Source: Cyanobacteria bacterium T3Sed10_376R1m (GTDB lineage: Bacteria; Cyanobacteriota; Cyanobacteriia; Cyanobacteriales; Cyanobacteriaceae). Taken from it: a stretch of 10,620 nucleotides of DNA. The notes under the pieces are model-generated. The model was not told where the DNA came from, made no database searches, and saw nothing but the letters and a program-made list of their open reading frames with translations. The translations under genes were made by a program, and so were the position numbers. Where the stretch lies: contig PXEJ01000230.1 in assembly GCA_003566215.1 (NCBI GenBank), forward strand, positions 1-10,620. Direction: 5' to 3'. Shown piece after piece: positions 6,245-10,620 of this stretch; the first letter of the stretch is position 1, and every line of letters begins with the position of its first letter.

Positions 6245-6666
6245 ACTAACTAAACAAACTTTATTTGTTGGGAGAGCTATTCGTGTTTATATAGCCATTT
6301 TTATCAGAAAACCGTTCAAAAAATATATATTTAACCTCAATTCGAGTTAAAGCTATATTATTGTTATTTGTACGAAGCTCCAGAGTTTTTAGCTTAGAAA
6401 AAAATAATATTTTCAGCTTATCCCGAACTTAGGTTAGTTACAAAAGAATTTTTGAAGAAACGAATAAAAAACTGCATAAAACAAAAAAGCTCTCCTGATA
6501 GTTAACTAACAACAAAAATAGAGGTTAAGTAATTGGTAAATCTTAATGTCGTTGCACAGTTAACTCATTCTTCGGTAGTTATCGTCAGAAGGCAACCCAG
6601 AAGGGAATGTTTAAATCAATAGTTGATGGGAAAAAGTACCTAGCTAGTAGTTGAAGTTTAGTTAGT
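6245..6666 (+). ncRNA. Candidate structured RNA or long structured leader
   Basis: Two long-range pairings are nested. ACTAACTAAAC (6245-6255) is the exact reverse complement of 6656-6666. TGTTGGGAGAGCT (6266-6278) pairs with AGCTCTCCTGATA (6488-6500) using eight Watson-Crick pairs and then five more of which three are G-U. The G-U pairs would favour a plus-strand RNA. Local hairpins lie inside. It does not match tmRNA, RNase P, 6S RNA, group I or group II intron landmarks that I know. In a low-complexity AT-rich region some of this pairing is expected by chance. Confidence 0.2.
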
Positions 6667-6719
6667 TATTTAATAGACGGCAATTTAATCAATATTTCAG
6701 TATTATTCTAACAATAGGT

Positions 6720-8363
6720 ATGACCATATTTCCTCTTCCTCGTCGCTCAAATCTTGGTGCAAAATTTTCCCAATTTATTTACATAGAAGAAAAGCAAGAT
6801 AACGTAGTTCTCCGTTGGAAAAGTGACTTCAAGTTGACGAAAAACTTTTACCAACAGACTATAAACTTAAAAACCTTAGACGAAAATCAATGTTTTATTT
6901 ACTGGTTAAAAAGAATAGAAACTGATACCCTAGCAAAGCAACATCTCACAGCTTATCTTGAATCTATTTCCTACTGGGCAATTAGAGAATTTTTCGAGGA
7001 AAAGACCATTAGTCTTCATAATCTATCCTCCTCAGAAAAGTACCTAAAAGCCTTCACTATTCTTAGGGATGCCACCACTAATGCCAAAAAACTATTTAAA
7101 GAATTTAGTAAATTCAACCCTCAACTCTCCCATATAAAAACCTATAGTAAGAGATGGCTAAAGAATGTAATTCGTGACGGGCTTTATAAAGAATTTGGTA
7201 TTAGTAAATATAGCCAATGGGGACAGTTAAAAAATACCACAAAAACTAACCTCAAAGTATCATTAGAACATCAAGGTTATCCAGAAGAATTAATCACAAG
7301 TCATTTATTGCTTTGGGAATGCTTTAAAAAAGTTTATTCCGATAATGCAAATGCTTATAAAGGTACTAAACTTACCCCCCCTAATCAGCAACAAATAGAA
7401 AAAATCATCCTTATTTATGAAGCTACCTTGAAAAGTTACCCTAAATTATTAAAACAGCAATATTATCAAAATATTTCCCCGCAATTGTTTATGCAAATAA
7501 TGAATAATTGTCATCGAGCATTATCAGAGCAAGAAAAATTAAAACGTCCTTCTGCTTATGCTTATAACTCTACCATTACCTCCCAAGAGAATGATAGCGA
7601 ACTATTATCTTTTTTCGATTCAGAGCTTTACCAAAAGTATAAAGAAGAGCAAAAAATAAATGAAAAAGAACCAGAAACTCTATTTGACCTATTCGATAAA
7701 TCAGAAATAAATGAGGTTTTGTGGAACGTTGTTAAAGGGTTAAAAAAGAATGACCAAGATAGTGCTAAATTGCTTGATTTTAACTATGGTTTGGGATTAA
7801 ATCAAAGCACCATCGCCGAATTACTCCATCGTAAACAATTTCAAATATCGAGGCAAAAAGGCAGAATTACAGCCAAACTACTCAAATCGTTCGTCCTAGA
7901 AATCAAGCAGAGATTAGCAAATAAACAGGAGATAAGCGATGAATTAAAAGATAAAGTTAAACAACTTAGTTCCCCTGAACTAGACTCGGTAAAGACATTT
8001 ATCGAAGATTGGTTAACTCACTATTATCAAAAGCCTATTTATCTGGAATTAGAGAATTTATTTAGTAAGTTAAATAACCAGAGTAAACAATTGATAAAAC
8101 TAAGATATGGAGGTGATTACCATTTAGTTAATGAAAAGCAAGTGGGATTGGAAATAAATGAGTTAGCCACTCGCTTTAACTTATCCTCAGAGGAAGTCAA
8201 TACTAAACTAACCAACATTAAAAACTTTCTCACATCCAGCCTAATTAACCATCTAAACCATCAAAATAATATTAAATTAGACCATGGTAATAAGCAAATA
8301 AATAGTTTGATAGAAAGGTGGCTATACCAAGCCCCATACGACCGATTAACATTATCAACTTAG
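6720..8363 (+). CDS. Sigma-70-like protein of the cyanobacterial DUF1822-linked family
   Basis: This is a 547-aa protein with sigma-factor-like architecture. The N-terminus (residues 15-45, FSQFIYIEEKQ and LRWKSDFKLTKNF) and the middle (80-205, including SKYSQWGQL at 162-170 and LLLWECFKKVY at 196-206) fit a family of large cyanobacterial proteins annotated as sigma-70 family sigma factors. Residues 349-392 form a region-4-like helix-turn-helix (LLDFNYGLGLNQSTIAELLH then QFQISRQKGRITAKLLKSF). A second, similar element lies at about 451-510 (IKLRYGG, ELATRFNLSSEEV). It is much longer than a housekeeping sigma factor and lacks an obvious core-binding region 2 consensus, so real sigma activity is uncertain; it may be a DNA-binding regulator. 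The DUF1822 gene follows 174 bp later on the same strand, the pairing usual for this family. No upstream in-frame start exists; AGG directly before the ATG is too close for normal use. Confidence 0.8.
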   Translation: MTIFPLPRRSNLGAKFSQFIYIEEKQDNVVLRWKSDFKLTKNFYQQTINLKTLDENQCFIYWLKRIETDTLAKQHLTAYLESISYWAIREFFEEKTISLHNLSSSEKYLKAFTILRDATTNAKKLFKEFSKFNPQLSHIKTYSKRWLKNVIRDGLYKEFGISKYSQWGQLKNTTKTNLKVSLEHQGYPEELITSHLLLWECFKKVYSDNANAYKGTKLTPPNQQQIEKIILIYEATLKSYPKLLKQQYYQNISPQLFMQIMNNCHRALSEQEKLKRPSAYAYNSTITSQENDSELLSFFDSELYQKYKEEQKINEKEPETLFDLFDKSEINEVLWNVVKGLKKNDQDSAKLLDFNYGLGLNQSTIAELLHRKQFQISRQKGRITAKLLKSFVLEIKQRLANKQEISDELKDKVKQLSSPELDSVKTFIEDWLTHYYQKPIYLELENLFSKLNNQSKQLIKLRYGGDYHLVNEKQVGLEINELATRFNLSSEEVNTKLTNIKNFLTSSLINHLNHQNNIKLDHGNKQINSLIERWLYQAPYDRLTLST

Positions 8364-8371
8364 ACTTAAAA

Positions 8372-8399
8372 TGATACTAGGGATAACTCCTTAGTATCA
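8372..8399 (+). repeat. Hairpin just after the sigma-like gene
   Basis: TGATACTA (8372-8379) pairs perfectly with TAGTATCA (8392-8399). GG/CC pairs inside with a bulged T extend the stem. It begins nine bases past the stop codon. No U-run follows, so it may stabilise the 3' end or be a protein-binding dyad rather than terminate transcription. Confidence 0.45.
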
Positions 8400-8464
8400 A
8401 CAAAATTAGCATTTTACCTATGATATTATCCCCATTGAAAACCATCAAAATAATAAGTCCTTTT

Positions 8465-8481
8465 CTCTCCCTCACGGAGAG
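8465..8481 (+). terminator. GC-rich hairpin with U-rich tail, possible terminator or attenuator
   Basis: CTCTCC-CTCAC-GGAGAG is a perfect six-bp stem with a five-base loop, followed by GTTATTTTA. It sits in the gap between the sigma-like and DUF1822 genes, 57 bases before the DUF1822 start. If it terminates, the two genes are only partly co-transcribed. Confidence 0.4.
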
Positions 8482-8537
8482 GTTATTTTAGGGCGAAGTA
8501 CATATCATGCACAACAAACATTGAAGTATTTTATATT

Positions 8538-9323
8538 ATGCAAAATATTAACAAAATAGAAACATTAATCGACTTATATCCAAACCAATTATGGTTAGAG
8601 TTTTCCGAGGAAGAAAAGCAAAAATATTGGCAACGAACAGCAGAACATTCCTATGATTTAGCTCGTTTTAGAAGTTACTTGAATGATTTATCAGCCCATA
8701 CTATGCTCCGTTGGTTGGAGGAGGAAGAATTAGAACAAAAGCCAATTATTCATCCATCTACCCTATTTAAACTCAATAGTATTTGGGAATTTGTTAACGG
8801 TACAACTATTATGATTGGTACCACTAAAATCGTATTGATTCCCACCGATGATTACAATTCAGATGATTTTATTGTTCCTGCTGAATGGGTTGATATTGTG
8901 GGTTGGGATGCTGATTACTATTTATCCGTTGAGGTTAATTTGAGAGATAATTGGCTGAGAGTTCGGGGTTATACTACCCATGAACAGATTAGAAATATTG
9001 GTAAAATGGATATTTGGCATAGAAACTATATTTTATCTCAAGATGATTTGATAGAGGATTTAAACATAATGTGGGTGGCGAGGGAATTATCCATCTCCGA
9101 AAAACTACCAGTATTCAAAGTATCTTCTTGTCTTACCGAGCGTCTTTCCCTTACTTTAATCAATCAATTAGCTACCAAATATAGTTATTTTCTTCGATTT
9201 ATAACCTTATTTGCCGACTGGGCTGTTTTCATTGCCCATGATGATTCAAGGCAATTGTTATATCAGTCTCTTGTTACTTCAGCCCAAGATAGTGTACCCC
9301 ATAAACCAGAAACTAGATGCTAG
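8538..9323 (+). CDS. DUF1822 family protein
   Basis: This 261-aa soluble protein matches the cyanobacterial DUF1822 family. Typical parts are FVPAEWVDI-like FIVPAEWVDIVGWDADYYLS at 111-130, VEVNLRDNWLRVRGYTTHEQ at 131-150, and DDLIEDLNIMWVARE at 169-183. A C-terminal portion with LFADWAVFIAHDDSRQLLYQ (about 227-246) corresponds to the family's conserved helical end. The length is at the short end but all blocks seem present. Its molecular function is unknown in the family. It commonly neighbours a sigma-70-like gene, as here, and often a CHAT-domain protein, which is absent in this window. A weak GAAG at 8523-8526 is the only ribosome-binding-like sequence. Its stop overlaps the start of the phosphatase gene, so the two are translationally coupled. 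Confidence 0.85.
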   Translation: MQNINKIETLIDLYPNQLWLEFSEEEKQKYWQRTAEHSYDLARFRSYLNDLSAHTMLRWLEEEELEQKPIIHPSTLFKLNSIWEFVNGTTIMIGTTKIVLIPTDDYNSDDFIVPAEWVDIVGWDADYYLSVEVNLRDNWLRVRGYTTHEQIRNIGKMDIWHRNYILSQDDLIEDLNIMWVARELSISEKLPVFKVSSCLTERLSLTLINQLATKYSYFLRFITLFADWAVFIAHDDSRQLLYQSLVTSAQDSVPHKPETRC

Positions 9324-9811
9324 ATTTAATTATTTGCGGTGTGCCTGAAGTAAATGACTACATTGATAATGTGGATGGGATAATCTCAATCATGAATCCT
9401 GCATGGCGTATTTATGCCCCCCAATCCATTGACCAGAAAAAGGAAGAAAATCGTCATAATGTTTTGGAATTAGAGTTTGATGATGTGTGGGCGGAAAATG
9501 TCGAACTAGGACAGGAATTAATTAGTAAAGATATACTATATGAGGTATTGGATTTTGCTGATAGTTTCCGTGATAAGTATGGGGAGGATGGTACTTTATT
9601 AATTCACTGTCATGAAGGGATTAGTCGCTCTAGTGCCGTCGCTCTAACCATTCTTACCTACTTAACTGATGATGTTTCCGAAGCCATTGAGATAGTTAAT
9701 GATGTGCGTCCCCAAGCCATGCCCAATATCGAAGTAATTCGTGTGGCGGATGACATTTTGAAACTAGAGGGAGAGTTTATCCAACAGGTTGTAAACTTTT
9801 TTTATTTTTAG
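9317..9811 (+). CDS. Dual-specificity-like protein tyrosine phosphatase
   Basis: This 164-aa cytoplasmic protein has the cysteine phosphatase signature HCHEGISRSSA at 97-107, that is CX5R with Cys98 as nucleophile and Arg104 binding phosphate. An acidic pair in LELEFDDVW (Asp55/Asp56) precedes it at the spacing expected for the general acid. RPQAMPN near 131-137 and the following helix match the C-terminal block of small bacterial tyrosine phosphatases. It would dephosphorylate a Tyr or Ser/Thr phosphoprotein; the substrate is unknown. The ATG lies within the sequence ATGCTAG shared with the DUF1822 stop, a seven-base overlap, so the two proteins are probably made together. The stop is followed by AT-rich sequence without a good terminator. 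Confidence 0.85.
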   Translation: MLDLIICGVPEVNDYIDNVDGIISIMNPAWRIYAPQSIDQKKEENRHNVLELEFDDVWAENVELGQELISKDILYEVLDFADSFRDKYGEDGTLLIHCHEGISRSSAVALTILTYLTDDVSEAIEIVNDVRPQAMPNIEVIRVADDILKLEGEFIQQVVNFFYF

Positions 9812-10005
9812 TCGGTTAAACTTGCATATTTTTTAAAATCATAACTGATATATATGTATACAGCATTATTTTGGTTTCCTCGAAAAAAAGTTTAATTATG
9901 AACTTTAAAGATTTATCTAAAAAGAATCTTAATTTGTTTCATTATTAAGCAGAAAATTCAATTGTCCAATGTTTTTATCTATGTAATTTTTAGCCATCAA
10001 TTTTT
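9812..10005. other. AT-rich intergenic gap after the phosphatase gene
   Basis: It holds a weak stem, AAGATT/AATCTT (9908-9913 with 9925-9930). A very short ORF (9899-9949, MNFKDLSKKNLNLFHY) could be a remnant. TTGTCC at 9963 with TATGTAAT about 15 bases on is a weak promoter candidate for the gene at 10006. Confidence 0.3.
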
Positions 10006-10620
10006 ATGCTTTTTTATCATTTGGATTATCTTGATGACCATAATTTATGTCCTACCCAGACTCTTGGAGAGTTTCATATAATTGCCAAAACCACAGAACA
10101 ACTAGCAGAAGTTAGATCTTTTTTTAATATGGAGGAGCTATCTAAAGAGGGTTATTACCCAGATATTTTCATTCCTAACCCATACGAAATGCTTGACGTT
10201 TATGATAGTCGATGGGGATATGTTAATCATTTGGTTATATCAACCCTTGAGCATCGGTCTGTTGTTACTAAAATTTTAGAATTTTTAGAAATTAAAAAAA
10301 TTGTTTTAGATGATCAGGAAAGAAATCAAATTGGTTATATTGAGACAGATAAAAACGAAATAGTTATTTACCTTTATGAAGATATATTCAATCAATATAA
10401 AACGGTCAATGATGTTCTTAAATGTCTTAAAAGTGATTTGTTTAGTTATGAAGAAAAATATACTTGTTTAGATTCTCGTTATGGTATCAAAACACAAACT
10501 ATTATTCGACCGAATTCTTGTAAGAGTAAGGAGTTAATTGAAATGATACTTGAACAAAATAGTTGGTCAAAATTACCTTTAAAAAGCTGTGTAACAGTAA
10601 GTGCTAATAATAAGTCCAAT
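10006..10620 (+). CDS. Hypothetical protein, partial, runs off the right edge
   Basis: An uninterrupted frame of 205 codons starts with ATG at 10006 and is still open at the end of the window. The first residues are MLFYHLDYLDDHNLCPTQTL. The frame is closed just upstream by TAG at 9991, so the ATG is the first possible ATG start, though no Shine-Dalgarno precedes it. The visible part is acidic and aromatic, with alternating strands and helices (GEFHIIAKTTEQLAEV at 21-36, NEIVIYLYEDIFNQY around 118-132), and looks like a soluble alpha/beta protein. I see no recognised catalytic motif, P-loop or membrane segment. It lies about 195 bp after the phosphatase gene on the same strand and may or may not belong to that cassette. 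Confidence 0.6.
   Translation, partial: MLFYHLDYLDDHNLCPTQTLGEFHIIAKTTEQLAEVRSFFNMEELSKEGYYPDIFIPNPYEMLDVYDSRWGYVNHLVISTLEHRSVVTKILEFLEIKKIVLDDQERNQIGYIETDKNEIVIYLYEDIFNQYKTVNDVLKCLKSDLFSYEEKYTCLDSRYGIKTQTIIRPNSCKSKELIEMILEQNSWSKLPLKSCVTVSANNKSN

Larger units (their letters stand above)
6149..6719. other. 570-bp non-coding region with many inverted repeats
   Basis: No convincing ORF, tRNA or rRNA is visible in this stretch. The motif GTTAGTTA, or its complement, recurs at about 6195-6202, 6245-6255, 6433-6440, 6501-6510 and 6656-6668. Local hairpins include the one at 6180-6195, TTTAA(C)CTC/GAGTTAAA at 6330-6351, a nested pair GTTGC..TAACT/AGTTA..GCAAC at 6551-6596, and CCC-AGAA-GGG at 6596-6605. 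TATTAT at 6701-6706 may be the -10 box for the sigma-like gene, which would leave a very short leader. Confidence 0.45.

Noticed and set aside
6149..6719. Group I or group II intron, tmRNA or RNase P RNA
   Set aside because: No GUGYG start, domain V, group I core or tmRNA tag region, and no RNase P consensus could be found.
9899..9949. 16-codon ORF MNFKDLSKKNLNLFHY
   Set aside because: Too short, without ribosome binding site or conserved context that I can judge; noted only as a possible remnant.

Overview
The window looks like an accessory, defence-rich stretch of an AT-rich cyanobacterial chromosome or plasmid. The cyanobacterial assignment rests mainly on the right half, where a sigma-70-like protein with the architecture of a cyanobacterial family sits directly upstream of a DUF1822 protein, a domain known essentially from cyanobacteria. 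Most genes lack a Shine-Dalgarno sequence, which is also common there. I cannot name the species.

Left half, minus strand (about 5330 down to 1): a complete, recognisable retron locus. Reading in the direction of transcription it has a promoter-like -10 box with an overlapping dyad (5307-5328), a structured RNA of about 145 nt whose two ends are complementary (a1/a2 at 5301-5286 and 5171-5157), and a reverse transcriptase of 373 aa with the retron X (NAxxH) and Y (VTG) signatures and a YADD active site. Three tightly spaced genes follow, with gaps of 12, 25 and 15 nt: a 174-aa HEPN-like protein with an RN-x3-H motif, a 324-aa protein of unknown fold with a disordered tail, and a 683-aa fusion of a polynucleotide-kinase-like P-loop domain, two duplicated winged-helix-like modules and a WYL domain. 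I do not recognise this set of accessory genes as a described retron type. It is the most interesting object in the window. A working model (inference) is that RT and msDNA hold the HEPN nuclease in check, while the WYL/kinase protein senses single-stranded nucleic acid or regulates the operon. After a gap of about 210 bp, a sacsin/HSP90-like GHKL ATPase gene begins and runs off the left edge, adding to a defence-island picture.

Middle (5302-6719): a divergent gene of unknown function (186 aa, TTG start with an unusually strong ribosome binding site, codon use unlike its neighbours) lies between two AT-rich non-coding stretches. The second, 570 bp long, carries several nested inverted repeats and might encode a structured RNA.

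Right half, plus strand (6720-10620): a sigma-70-like protein, two hairpins in a 174-bp gap, a DUF1822 protein, and a protein tyrosine phosphatase (HCxxGxSRS) whose start overlaps the DUF1822 stop. An unrecognised gene follows and runs off the right edge. The sigma-like/DUF1822 pair plus phosphatase looks like a regulatory cassette separate from the retron.
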